From JBICIG01 sp043101605 (GTDB lineage Bacteria; Planctomycetota; Phycisphaerae; Phycisphaerales; UBA1924), in NCBI GenBank assembly GCA_043101605.1, contig JBICIG010000072.1, positions 1 to 42,553 on the forward strand: 42,553 bases of DNA. The letters run 5' to 3'. How positions within the stretch are numbered: the first letter of the stretch is position 1; every line of letters begins with the position of its first letter. A program made the translations under genes and the position numbers. Shown piece after piece: positions 6,682-14,597 of the stretch. The notes under the pieces were generated by a model. It saw only the letters and a program-made list of their open reading frames with translations. It had not been told where the DNA came from and did no database searches.

Positions 6682-6810
6682 GCGGAGTCGGTTCGGTCCG
6701 CGTGAAATCCTGCAATCGTCCGCCCGGATCGCCGATATGCCCGGCGTATCATCCGCCGTGCCGCGCGCCATGGCACGAACGCCTCCCCTGTTCGAGGCTT
6801 CCCCCCCGAG

Positions 6811-7791
6811 ATGCAGAGCCGGTCAGAGCCCATGGACGAACTCAAGCCGCCGATTTTCCTGGTCGGGAATGTGCGTTCGGGCACCTCCATGACCCGTGAT
6901 TTCTTCGGGATGCATCCCGAGGTCTGCACTTGGAACGAACCCCGAACGGTGTGGTGCTACGCCGATCCGGCCCGCAAGCACGACCGCTTCACGGCCGAGG
7001 ACGCCCGACCGCGGGTCATCAAGTACATCCGCCACCGGTTCCTCAAGTATCAGCGGGCGCACGGCAACCTGCGGGTGATGGAGAAGACTCCCGCCAATGT
7101 GCTGCGGATCCCCTACATCCGCGCGATCTTCCCGGAAGCGAAGCTCGTCTACATCATCCGCGAGCCGCTGGCGAACATCAGCTCGTCCGAGCTGAAGTGG
7201 CGGCCGGCGATCAATCTCAAGCACCTGTGGGACCGCGTCAAGGAAACGCCCAAGACCCAGCTCCACCACTACGGCGGGCGGGTCTTCGTCGATCACTTCC
7301 GCAAGCGCGTCCTCAAGCAGCAGCATGTGTCGATCTGGGGCGTGCGCTACCCGGGTGTGTACGAAGACCTCAAGAAGATGTCGATCGAAGAGGTCATCGC
7401 CAAGCAGTGGTCCGAGGCCAGCCGCATCGCCAACGAGGATCTCGACCGGCTCGATCCGGGCCTGGTCTACCGCGTGCGGTACGAGGACCTGGTCACCAAC
7501 CCGGTGCCGATCTTCACGGAGATCCTCGAGCACTTCGATCTCGAGATGACGCCGGAGCTGCAGCGGGCCCTGGAGGAGAAGGTCGATCCGAACCGGCGCA
7601 ACAAGTGGCGCCGCTTCAAGCCCGAGGTCATCAAGCGCGTGCTCCCGATCATCGAGTCGGAGATGAAGCGGCACGGGTACGAGCCGCCCGCGGATCTCGA
7701 CGAACTCGCGGCACGGGCCGACGCCAACGGCGAGGTCGACGCGCCGCCCGCCGAAACCGGCGAGCCGGTCGCCCCGCGCACCGCGGGCTAA
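6811..7791 (+). CDS. Sulfotransferase (first of three)
   Basis: PAPS-dependent sulfotransferase of 326 residues. The 5'-phosphosulfate loop is FLVGNVRSGTSMT (about 17-28). The 3'-phosphate-binding segment is YIIREPLANISSSELKW, with Arg117 and a Ser cluster at 124-126. A downstream VYRVRYEDLVTNP block is also typical. It would transfer sulfate from PAPS to a sugar hydroxyl. The acidic/Pro-rich C-terminus after residue 290 looks disordered. The start may be the ATG at 6832 (MDELKPP), since neither ATG has a strong ribosome site. A 130-bp spacer separates it from the methyltransferase, so it may have its own promoter. It converges with the GT2 gene. Confidence 0.85.
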   Translation: MQSRSEPMDELKPPIFLVGNVRSGTSMTRDFFGMHPEVCTWNEPRTVWCYADPARKHDRFTAEDARPRVIKYIRHRFLKYQRAHGNLRVMEKTPANVLRIPYIRAIFPEAKLVYIIREPLANISSSELKWRPAINLKHLWDRVKETPKTQLHHYGGRVFVDHFRKRVLKQQHVSIWGVRYPGVYEDLKKMSIEEVIAKQWSEASRIANEDLDRLDPGLVYRVRYEDLVTNPVPIFTEILEHFDLEMTPELQRALEEKVDPNRRNKWRRFKPEVIKRVLPIIESEMKRHGYEPPADLDELAARADANGEVDAPPAETGEPVAPRTAG

Positions 7792-7865
7792 TCGCGCCGT
7801 TCCGTCCGACCGGTCGCCCCGCGCCGACCCGGCGCCCGGCCGATCGGTGCGCACCCCAAACGATG

Positions 7866-8723
7866 TCAGATCTGCTTGCCGGCCCGGCGGAGCCGCTCTT
7901 CCTTCACCTTGATCGAGATCATGTACTCGTAGAGGTATTGGAGCCGCGCGTAGGTCCACCCGGCCCGCCCGTCGAGGAACGCGCGGCGCCACACGATGTA
8001 GTAGAGCCACTTGATCTGCGGGCGGAGGGGGAGGCGGTAGAAGATGTCCTTGAGCGTCGCCCGGCGTGTGTTGGCGTCCTTGAACAGCCCGGTGATCGGC
8101 TGGCGCTGCCCGCCGACGACCTTGAGCAGTTCCATCGCCTCAAAGTGCGAGTAGCTGTTGTGGCGCTCGAACCAGTGGTCGACGCCCTTGCTGAAGGGGT
8201 AGTGGATGATGTGCGACTTCAGGTCGCCGATCTCCCCGTCAACAATCGCGATCGGGTTGACCAGGCGTTCGTACCTGATCTTCTCCGGACGGAACATGCG
8301 AACGAACCAGGTCGGGTAGAGCTGGGCCCGCTTCAGCCAGCGCCCCATGAAGTAGTCCTTGCGGCGGAAGCGGAACGCGGCCTTGCCCGACGCCGGGTCG
8401 GCCGACGCGAGCACCTCGTTGCGCATCTCGTCGTCCACGCGCTCGTCGGCGTCGACATACAGCACCCACGGGTGCTTGAAGGGGATGTTCGCCACGCCCC
8501 AGTTCTGGTGCGCCGACCAGTTGTCGAACTTCCGCTGCACGACGCTGACATTGTCGTAGGTCCTGGCGATCTCGACCGTCTGGTCGTCGGAGTAGCTGTC
8601 GTACACCACGACATCGTCCGAGAAGGTCAGGCAGTCCAGGCACGCCCGGATGTTGACCTCCTCGTTCTTGGTGAGGATCACCACGGAAACCGGATGGGTC
8701 GTGCTGCGGGGCGTGTCGGTCAT
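7866..8723 (-). CDS. Glycosyltransferase family 2 (WaaE/KdtX-like)
   Basis: 285-residue GT-A enzyme. The N-terminal block VSVVILTKNEEVNIRACL is the nucleotide-sugar-binding strand, VVVYDSYSDDQT follows, and the catalytic metal-binding DxD is Asp91-Ala-Asp93 in YVDADERVDDEM. The C-terminal part (KSHIIHYPFSKGVDHW, then the LYYIVWRRAFLDG amphipathic segment) matches WaaE/KdtX-type transferases in lipopolysaccharide and capsule loci. It probably adds a hexose to the growing repeat unit at the inner membrane. It is encoded on the opposite strand to the flanking sulfotransferases, 57 bp downstream of the acetyltransferase, forming a two-gene leftward unit. Confidence 0.88.
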   Translation of the reverse strand: MTDTPRSTTHPVSVVILTKNEEVNIRACLDCLTFSDDVVVYDSYSDDQTVEIARTYDNVSVVQRKFDNWSAHQNWGVANIPFKHPWVLYVDADERVDDEMRNEVLASADPASGKAAFRFRRKDYFMGRWLKRAQLYPTWFVRMFRPEKIRYERLVNPIAIVDGEIGDLKSHIIHYPFSKGVDHWFERHNSYSHFEAMELLKVVGGQRQPITGLFKDANTRRATLKDIFYRLPLRPQIKWLYYIVWRRAFLDGRAGWTYARLQYLYEYMISIKVKEERLRRAGKQI

Positions 8724-8780
8724 GGCTCGTCCGTGATACGCCCGGATCGGGTCGGGCGCCGTGGTCAGTGCGTGTGAGTC

Positions 8781-9512
8781 TCAGCGGCGATCGGCCGGTC
8801 CACCCCCGGGCGCGAACTTCTCGAAGTCCATCGGGCGGTCGCGCAGCACCTTGCACGGGTTGCCCGACGCGATCACATCCGCGGGGATGTCCCGCATCGC
8901 CACCGCCCGTGCGCCCACTAGCGCGTTGTCCCCGATCGTCACCCCCGGGCCCACGAACGCGTCGGCGCACACCCACACCCCCGACCCGATCGTCATCTCC
9001 GGGCGGAGCAGCGGCAGCGAGGGATCCCTGTAGTCGTGCGTCCCGTTGCACAGGTGGACATTCTGGCTGATGACCGTGTGCGCCCCGATCCGGATCGGGC
9101 CCAGGTTGTAGACCTCGACATCGTCGGCGAGCGTCGAGTAGTCCCCCATCTCCAGCAGCCACGGGTGGCGGATCCGGGCCGAGGGGCGGATGTTGCAGGT
9201 CGGGGCGATCTTCGCGCCGAAGCGCTTGAGCCAGAACCGCCTCCAGCCGGCGAGGCGACCGGGGCTGTGCCTGATCAGCAGCGCGTAGACCACGATCCAC
9301 AGCGCCCGCCGGGCGTATTCACTCAGCGAGTACGGGAAGCCCGCGCAGGTGTCGAGGCGCTGGAAGACGCGTGAGCCATCGAGCCGGGGCGCGTCCTCCC
9401 CGTTTCGGGCGGGAGATTGCGGCGCACCGGACGGCCCGGGCGCGTTGCCCGGCGTGGCGCTCCCGGTCTCGGCGCCCGGTGTCGATACAGTACCCGTCGG
9501 TTTGGTCATCAT
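8781..9512 (-). CDS. WcaF-like O-acetyltransferase (left-handed beta-helix)
   Basis: Hexapeptide-repeat acyltransferase, probably acetyl-CoA-dependent and acting on a sugar hydroxyl. The N-terminal ARRALWIVVYALLIR is the helix typical of WcaF/colanic-acid acetyltransferases. Next come hexapeptide repeats (MTIGSGVWVCADAFVGPGV, IGDNALVGARAVAM), the catalytic His in CNGTHDY, and the closing ASGNPCKVLRDRP. The start is uncertain. ATG-ATG at 9512/9509 gives a 50-residue Gly/Pro-rich leader unlike the family and lies only 24 bp from the divergent sulfotransferase start. An internal start nearer residue 50 would leave room for promoters. It precedes GT2 in a leftward pair. Confidence 0.83.
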   Translation of the reverse strand: MMTKPTGTVSTPGAETGSATPGNAPGPSGAPQSPARNGEDAPRLDGSRVFQRLDTCAGFPYSLSEYARRALWIVVYALLIRHSPGRLAGWRRFWLKRFGAKIAPTCNIRPSARIRHPWLLEMGDYSTLADDVEVYNLGPIRIGAHTVISQNVHLCNGTHDYRDPSLPLLRPEMTIGSGVWVCADAFVGPGVTIGDNALVGARAVAMRDIPADVIASGNPCKVLRDRPMDFEKFAPGGGPADRR

Positions 9513-9536
9513 TCCGTCCGCGAATCGGCCCGCCCC

Positions 9537-10526
9537 ATGCTCGACTTGCTCAAACCTTATCTCCGTCCGATCAAGATGGCGCGGCTGCGCCGGCGCGCCC
9601 GCCGTCTCGCCGCCTCGCCCATGCCCCAGCACGCCCTCACCGGCCCACCCCCCGGGTTCATCGTCGGATGCGGGCGCTCGGGCACCACCATTCTCGGCAA
9701 GATCCTCCAGCGACACCCCGAGATCTGCTACCTCTTCGAGCCCTACCACTACTGGGGGGTCGTCGACCCCCGCACCGATGTCAACAACCTTCACCACCGC
9801 GTCGACCCGTTCATGATCATGGGCGCCGAGCTCGTCGACGAGGCGATCCGCGAGCGATTTCACCGAGTCATCATGGGCGAACGCCCGCGGGCGGGGAAGT
9901 CGGTCCTGATCGAGAAGACCCCGCACAACGCCTGCCGCATCGGGTACATCCGGGCCCTGGCCCCCACCGCCCGCTTTGCGCACATCGTCCGCGACGGGGT
10001 CGAGGTCGCCCAGTCGATCGACCGGCTCGCCTCCACCAGCGCCTACACCATCGCCGGCCGCCCCAACATGAATCAGTGGTGGGGCGAGAACGAGATCAAG
10101 TGGACGACGCTGCTTCGCGACGGCGTCGCGGCCGGGCACTTCCCCGCCGAGGCCCCCGCCCTGCGAACCCACGCCCAGCGCGGCGCGTACGAGTGGCTCG
10201 TCACCATGCGCGAGATCGACCGTCATCGCGACAAACTCGGCCCGCCGCCCGAGGGCGACCTCCACGAGTTCCGCTATGCGGACCTGCTGGGCGACACCGA
10301 CAACACGCTCCGCTCGCTCGCTTCGTTCTTCGGCGCCTCGGCACCGGACACCTGGCTCGACGAGTCCCGGGCCATGATCGGAGAGCCCAGCGCCTACAAG
10401 GCCCGCACGATCGAACTGCCCCCCGAGATGGCCGCCGCGTTCAACGAGTATCACGAGCGTTACGGGCTTGCGGGGCGGGCCGAGCCGGTGGCGATGCCGC
10501 CCATCACGCAGAGCGTCCCGGCATGA
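9537..10526 (+). CDS. Sulfotransferase (second of three)
   Basis: 329-residue PAPS-dependent sulfotransferase. The phosphosulfate-binding loop is FIVGCGRSGTTILGKIL (residues 41-57). IEKTPHNACRIGYIRAL and FAHIVRDGVEVAQSI form the 3'-phosphate site, and EFRYADLLGD is the usual late block. It differs from the other two sulfotransferases, so it probably modifies another position or sugar. A basic N-terminal segment (residues 10-25) may contact the membrane. The start at ATG 9537 (MLDLLKPYL) is chosen because similarity begins soon after. It starts 24 bp from the divergent acetyltransferase's longest start, and its TGA overlaps the next ATG (ATGA). Confidence 0.86.
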   Translation: MLDLLKPYLRPIKMARLRRRARRLAASPMPQHALTGPPPGFIVGCGRSGTTILGKILQRHPEICYLFEPYHYWGVVDPRTDVNNLHHRVDPFMIMGAELVDEAIRERFHRVIMGERPRAGKSVLIEKTPHNACRIGYIRALAPTARFAHIVRDGVEVAQSIDRLASTSAYTIAGRPNMNQWWGENEIKWTTLLRDGVAAGHFPAEAPALRTHAQRGAYEWLVTMREIDRHRDKLGPPPEGDLHEFRYADLLGDTDNTLRSLASFFGASAPDTWLDESRAMIGEPSAYKARTIELPPEMAAAFNEYHERYGLAGRAEPVAMPPITQSVPA

Positions 10527-11752
10527 CGGGCTCCGCCACGGCCACCCCGGCTCCCGGCGTCCCCGCCGCCTCGCCGCGCCCCGTGCGCATCGCGCAGGTC
10601 ATCCAGTCGGTCGATCCGCGTTCGGGCGGCACCTCGACCGCGTTCCTCGAACTCGTCGCCGCCTTGGCGACCCAGCGCGACGCGGGAATCGAGACGCACG
10701 CCTTTGCTCCCGCGCCGCCGGATCGCGCCGCCGTTCTCGAGCGATTGCCCGAGCACGCGCGGGGTTTGCTCCGCTTCACCGGGCCGCAGGGCCGCTTCCG
10801 CCCCGGCCCGCTGGCGCGCACGGTGATCGAGGCGATCCGCGAGCGTCCCTTCGACGCCGTGCACTTGCACGCGGTGTGGTGCCCGGACCTCGTCGCGATC
10901 GCCGCGGCCGCCCGCAGGTCCGGGGCGATCACGCTCTGGCAGCCGCACGGCATGCTGGTCGATCGGGCCATGGTCCAGAGCCGGCTCAAGAAGCAGTTGT
11001 TCCTCGCGATGGGGCTCAAGCGCGAACTGACCCGCGCCGGGGCGATCGTGTTCTGCTCGCCCCGGGAGAAGTCGATCTCGGTGCCGCTGGGCCCGCCCGC
11101 CGACGACCGGCGCGTCGTCGTGCCGCTGCCGGTCGACCTGCCCTTTGCCGAGGACCAACTCGCCGATCTCCGTGCCCGCGGGCGCGCCCGCTTCGGCTAC
11201 ACCGACGCCGACCGCGTCGTCGTCTTCGTCGGGCGCATCCACCCGGTCAAGCGCGTGCCGATGCTGATCGACGCCTTCGCCCGCGTGCGCTCGCGGCACG
11301 CGGAGGCGAGGCTGCTGCTTGTGGGCGACGGCGACGAGGAGGAACTCACCCGCTGCCGCGAGGGCGTCGCGTCGCGCGGGCTCGATGATGCGGTGCGATT
11401 CGCCGGATGGATCGACCCCGCCGAGCGGTTCGAGGCCTTCGCCGCCGGCGACTGCCTCTCCCTCCAGTCGATGTTCGAGAACTTCGGCTATGTCGTGCCC
11501 GAGGCGCTCGCGGTCGGGACCCCGGCCGTCGTGACCGACAACCTCGCGATGGCCGAGGGCGTCGCGTCGGACGATCTCGGCGCCGTCGCCGGCGAGGACG
11601 CCGAGCGCCTGGCCGAGGCTCTCTCGGCCACGCTGAGCCGATCCTGGACCGACGACGACCGCCGCCGCGGGCGGGCGTGGGTCGATCGCGTCTTCTCCCA
11701 TCGGGCGGTGGGCGCAAAACTCGGCGAACTCTTCGCCCGGCTGCGCTCGTAG
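10523..11752 (+). CDS. Glycosyltransferase family 4 (second)
   Basis: 409-residue GT-B transferase. The N-terminal domain begins VRIAQVIQSVDPRSGGTSTA, with the glycine-rich acceptor loop, and contains DAVHLHAVWCPDLV and LWQPHGMLV. The C-terminal donor domain begins VVVFVGRIHPVKRVPMLIDAF. It has the E-x7-E type motif in SMFENFGYVVPEALAVGTP, which contacts the nucleotide sugar. This fits retaining GT4 enzymes of exopolysaccharide synthesis acting on the cytoplasmic face. The ATG at 10523 overlaps the sulfotransferase stop by 4 bp, so the two are translationally coupled. The first ~20 residues are Ala/Pro-rich and probably disordered. Confidence 0.9.
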   Translation: MTGSATATPAPGVPAASPRPVRIAQVIQSVDPRSGGTSTAFLELVAALATQRDAGIETHAFAPAPPDRAAVLERLPEHARGLLRFTGPQGRFRPGPLARTVIEAIRERPFDAVHLHAVWCPDLVAIAAAARRSGAITLWQPHGMLVDRAMVQSRLKKQLFLAMGLKRELTRAGAIVFCSPREKSISVPLGPPADDRRVVVPLPVDLPFAEDQLADLRARGRARFGYTDADRVVVFVGRIHPVKRVPMLIDAFARVRSRHAEARLLLVGDGDEEELTRCREGVASRGLDDAVRFAGWIDPAERFEAFAAGDCLSLQSMFENFGYVVPEALAVGTPAVVTDNLAMAEGVASDDLGAVAGEDAERLAEALSATLSRSWTDDDRRRGRAWVDRVFSHRAVGAKLGELFARLRS

Positions 11753-12008
11753 AACTCCCCGCGTCGCCCGCCGGAGCAGATCCCCGGGCCCGATCCGAAC
11801 CGAACACCCCGACCCGGGGGACAGCCCCCCGATCCGGGCTCCCGACCTCTTCGCGGGCGATCTTGCCGACTCGCCCGGTGCGTGTGAACCTTCCCCCTCG
11901 TTCGGCCGATCTGTTCTCGGGCCTCGAACGATCGCGATTCCCGGACCGGGCGATCGCGCTGAATACCATCGGGGCGACCCCCGCCCCTCCCAGACGAGAC
12001 GCGCCACC

Positions 12009-12869
12009 GTGCTGATGCGAATGCGCCCACATCTCCAGCGGCTCTCCAACACGGTCAACCGCTTCGTGAGCGCGCGCTACGGCGAGCAGTTCCCGTTCTA
12101 TTACATCTCCGAGTTTCCCAAGTCCGGCGGCACCTGGCTGGCCCGCATGGTCGCCGACGCCCTCGAACTCCCGCGTCCCGAGAAGTCGATCTTCCCGATC
12201 GGGTGCGCGGCGGTCCTGCACAACCACTGGCCCTACCACCCGAAGCGCAAGCGGACGATCTACCTCTACCGCGACGGCCGGGACCTGGCGGTCTCGGGCT
12301 TCTTCCACCGCATGCGCAACATGAACCAGCCCGACCTGCCCGCCTCGATGCGGGCCGAACTGAAGAAGCGCTACGACCGCCTCTTCGGGCCCGGGTACGA
12401 CCCGGCCGACACCCGCGCCCTGCTGCCCAGGTTCATCGAGGACACCTACGAGCGGCCGTGGGGCGTGCGCATGACCTGGACCCGGCACATCGAGAGCTGG
12501 TACGACCCGGACAGGCACGCCCATGTCGCGTTCGTCAGCTACGAGCAACTGCTCGAGGACTGCAGCGGCGAGCTCGCGCGCGTCATCGGGCATGTCGCCG
12601 GCAAGCCTCTGCCCGACTGGAAGATCGACTCGGCGGTCGAGAAGTTCTCCATCGCGCGGCAGACCGGCCGAAAGGCCGGGCAGGAGGATCGCGGGCACTT
12701 CATCCGCAAGGGGATCGCCGGCGACTGGAAGAACCACTTCACGCGCGAGGCGGCCGAGGTGTTCGACCGCTACGCGGGCGAAACGCTCATCCGGCTCGGC
12801 TATGAGCCCGATCGCTCGTGGGTCGAGCGTGTGGGCGCCCCCGAACCCGCCGTCGGCGGCGTGGCCTGA
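12009..12869 (+). CDS. Sulfotransferase, Sulfotransfer_1 type (third of three)
   Basis: 286-residue sulfotransferase with the full cytosolic-type signature set. The PAPS 5'-loop is FPKSGGTW (36-43), the 3'-phosphate block YLYRDGRDLAVS (86-97) has Arg and Ser ligands, and the C-terminal RKGIAGDWKNHFT (233-245) is the classical P-loop-like motif. It is the most confident sulfotransferase of the three. The listed start is GTG 12009; ATG at 12015 or 12021 is equally possible because no clear ribosome site decides. A 256-bp spacer separates it from the GT4 gene. It lies 12 bp before the flippase, so the two are probably co-transcribed. Confidence 0.92.
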   Translation: MLMRMRPHLQRLSNTVNRFVSARYGEQFPFYYISEFPKSGGTWLARMVADALELPRPEKSIFPIGCAAVLHNHWPYHPKRKRTIYLYRDGRDLAVSGFFHRMRNMNQPDLPASMRAELKKRYDRLFGPGYDPADTRALLPRFIEDTYERPWGVRMTWTRHIESWYDPDRHAHVAFVSYEQLLEDCSGELARVIGHVAGKPLPDWKIDSAVEKFSIARQTGRKAGQEDRGHFIRKGIAGDWKNHFTREAAEVFDRYAGETLIRLGYEPDRSWVERVGAPEPAVGGVA

Positions 12870-12881
12870 GCGGAGCCCGCG

Positions 12882-14516
12882 ATGGCCGGCAAAGCACGCA
12901 GCGAAGTCACCAAGTCTCTCCGGCGCGTCACGACCAACTACGCGCGGCTGTTCCTCACGCTCGGCCTGGGTATCGCCGAGGTCATCGTCCTGCTCAAGTG
13001 GATGGGCCCCGAGGCCTTCGGGCTCATCTCTCTGCTCGGCGGAACGATGGGGCTCGTGGGCATCGTCCGTGAGATCATCAGCCAGTCCATGATCCGCGAG
13101 CTCGGGGCGGCGTTCCACTCGGGCGATCGCGCGCACTTCCTCCGGACCTATCACGCCTGCTATGTGATCGCCGTCCGGACAACCATCTTCTCGGCCGCCC
13201 TGTTCGCCGGGCTCATCTACGCCCTGCCGCACATCCTCAACATCAGCCCGGACCTCATGAACGCGGCGTATGTGTTCGCGACCGCCAGCGCGATCTCGGC
13301 GTGCCTGTTCATCCTCTGCGCCCCGACTTTCAACATGTATGTCGTGCGCGAGCGGTTCGCGTTCCAGAACGCGTGGCTCGTCGCCCGACGCGGGTGCTTC
13401 CCGGTCACCGCCATCCTGTTCTGGCTCGTGATGCCAGATGCCGGTCCCGACGAGGCGCTGATCGTCTACGCCCTGGTCGCCAACATCGCCAGCTTCGTGC
13501 TGCTGCTCCTGCCCGTCGCCGCGGTGTGGAAGCGGGATGCCGAGCTCTTCCCGCGCGCCAACCAGACCGACCGCCAGACCATCCGCGATGTGATGGGCAC
13601 ATTCGGATGGAACTCCGGCGTGATCTTCAGCATGAGCATGGCCGAGCGCATCCCCATCCTGTTCGTCAACTGGTACTTCGGGCTGTTCGGGAACGCGGTC
13701 TACGGCGTCGCGTGGCGTCTGGGCGCGTACGCCCGCATGATCACCGTCGGCTCGACCTTCGGGCTCGAAGCCGTCACGACCCGCATCAGCTCCGCCACCG
13801 ACGGCGCCGCACGCATCCCCACCTTCATCCGCCACACCACCCGCCTGCACTCATGGGTCGCCTTTCCCGCGGGGTTCGCGCTCGCCATCCTCGCCGAGGC
13901 TCTGCTGACCCTCTGGGTCGGACGCAGCGTCGAGAATCCCGAGGAGGTCATCCCCGTGGCCATCCCCGTCACCCAGGCGGTCGTGGTCGCGATGACGACG
14001 CGGGGCATCAGCGAGGGGTGGATCCGGATTCTCTACGGCGACGGGCATGTCCGCCAGTACGCGCCCCTGGTCATCATCGCGTCGATCGCCATCCCGCTGC
14101 TCACCTGGCTCGCCGCCGAGACGCTCCCCCCCCCGCTGGACTTCAACTCTCCCGCGCTTGCCTACGCCTTCGTCAGCATCGTCGCGTATGTCTTTCTTCT
14201 GCCACTCTGGGGCGCCCGCATCCTCGGGCTCCGCGCTCGCAACTTCGTGACGCCCATGCTGCGCCCCGCGCTCGTGACCCTCGCCAGCGCTCCCGCGCTG
14301 ATCGTCGCCAAGGAACTCGGCGTGCTCGATTCGCTGCTCGGCCTGTTCGTGGCGGCCGCCGTGTTCGGGTTGGTCTACTTCGGGCTCTCGCTGGTGTTCG
14401 TCATCTCGCCGGATGAACGCGCCCGCGCTCTCGCCCTGATCCGTGCCCTCCGGCAGCGCGGATCCGGCGGCCCGCTCCCCCAGCGGACCGACCCCTCGCA
14501 CGAGCCGCACACCTAG
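12882..14516 (+). CDS. Polysaccharide flippase (Wzx-like, MOP superfamily)
   Basis: 544-residue integral membrane protein with about 12-14 hydrophobic segments spread along its length. The opening VTTNYARLFLTLGLGIAEVIVLLKWMG plus EAFGLISLLGG is characteristic of oligosaccharide flippases. WRLGAYARMITVGSTFGLEAV resembles the mid-protein helix pair of Wzx proteins. Its role is to translocate undecaprenyl-diphosphate-linked repeat units across the inner membrane for polymerisation. The C-terminal ~35 residues are hydrophilic and cytoplasmic. It is the last gene of the rightward run and converges with the minus-strand secreted protein. With the O-antigen ligase/polymerase at 16813 it supports a Wzx/Wzy-dependent export route. 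Confidence 0.85.
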   Translation: MAGKARSEVTKSLRRVTTNYARLFLTLGLGIAEVIVLLKWMGPEAFGLISLLGGTMGLVGIVREIISQSMIRELGAAFHSGDRAHFLRTYHACYVIAVRTTIFSAALFAGLIYALPHILNISPDLMNAAYVFATASAISACLFILCAPTFNMYVVRERFAFQNAWLVARRGCFPVTAILFWLVMPDAGPDEALIVYALVANIASFVLLLLPVAAVWKRDAELFPRANQTDRQTIRDVMGTFGWNSGVIFSMSMAERIPILFVNWYFGLFGNAVYGVAWRLGAYARMITVGSTFGLEAVTTRISSATDGAARIPTFIRHTTRLHSWVAFPAGFALAILAEALLTLWVGRSVENPEEVIPVAIPVTQAVVVAMTTRGISEGWIRILYGDGHVRQYAPLVIIASIAIPLLTWLAAETLPPPLDFNSPALAYAFVSIVAYVFLLPLWGARILGLRARNFVTPMLRPALVTLASAPALIVAKELGVLDSLLGLFVAAAVFGLVYFGLSLVFVISPDERARALALIRALRQRGSGGPLPQRTDPSHEPHT

Positions 14517-14529
14517 AGCGGGCGCGACC

Positions 14530-14573
14530 ATCAGAAAGAAATCGGGCCGCGCCGCACGGAGCGACACGGCCCG
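14530..14573 (-). terminator. Intrinsic terminator after the secreted Gly-rich protein gene
   Basis: CGGGCCG (14543-14549) pairs with CGGCCCG (14567-14573). On the minus strand the stem is followed by ATTTCTTTCTGAT, a good T-rich tail, 25-68 bp past the stop at 14598. Confidence 0.65.
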
Positions 14574-14597
14574 CAGGAATTCCGGCCGAAGGAGCGG

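Noticed and set aside
9371..10522. Long upstream extension of the second GT4 frame through the sulfotransferase gene
   Set aside because: The translation before 10523 is Arg/Pro/His-rich shadow of the sulfotransferase; family similarity begins at the ATG overlapping the sulfotransferase stop.
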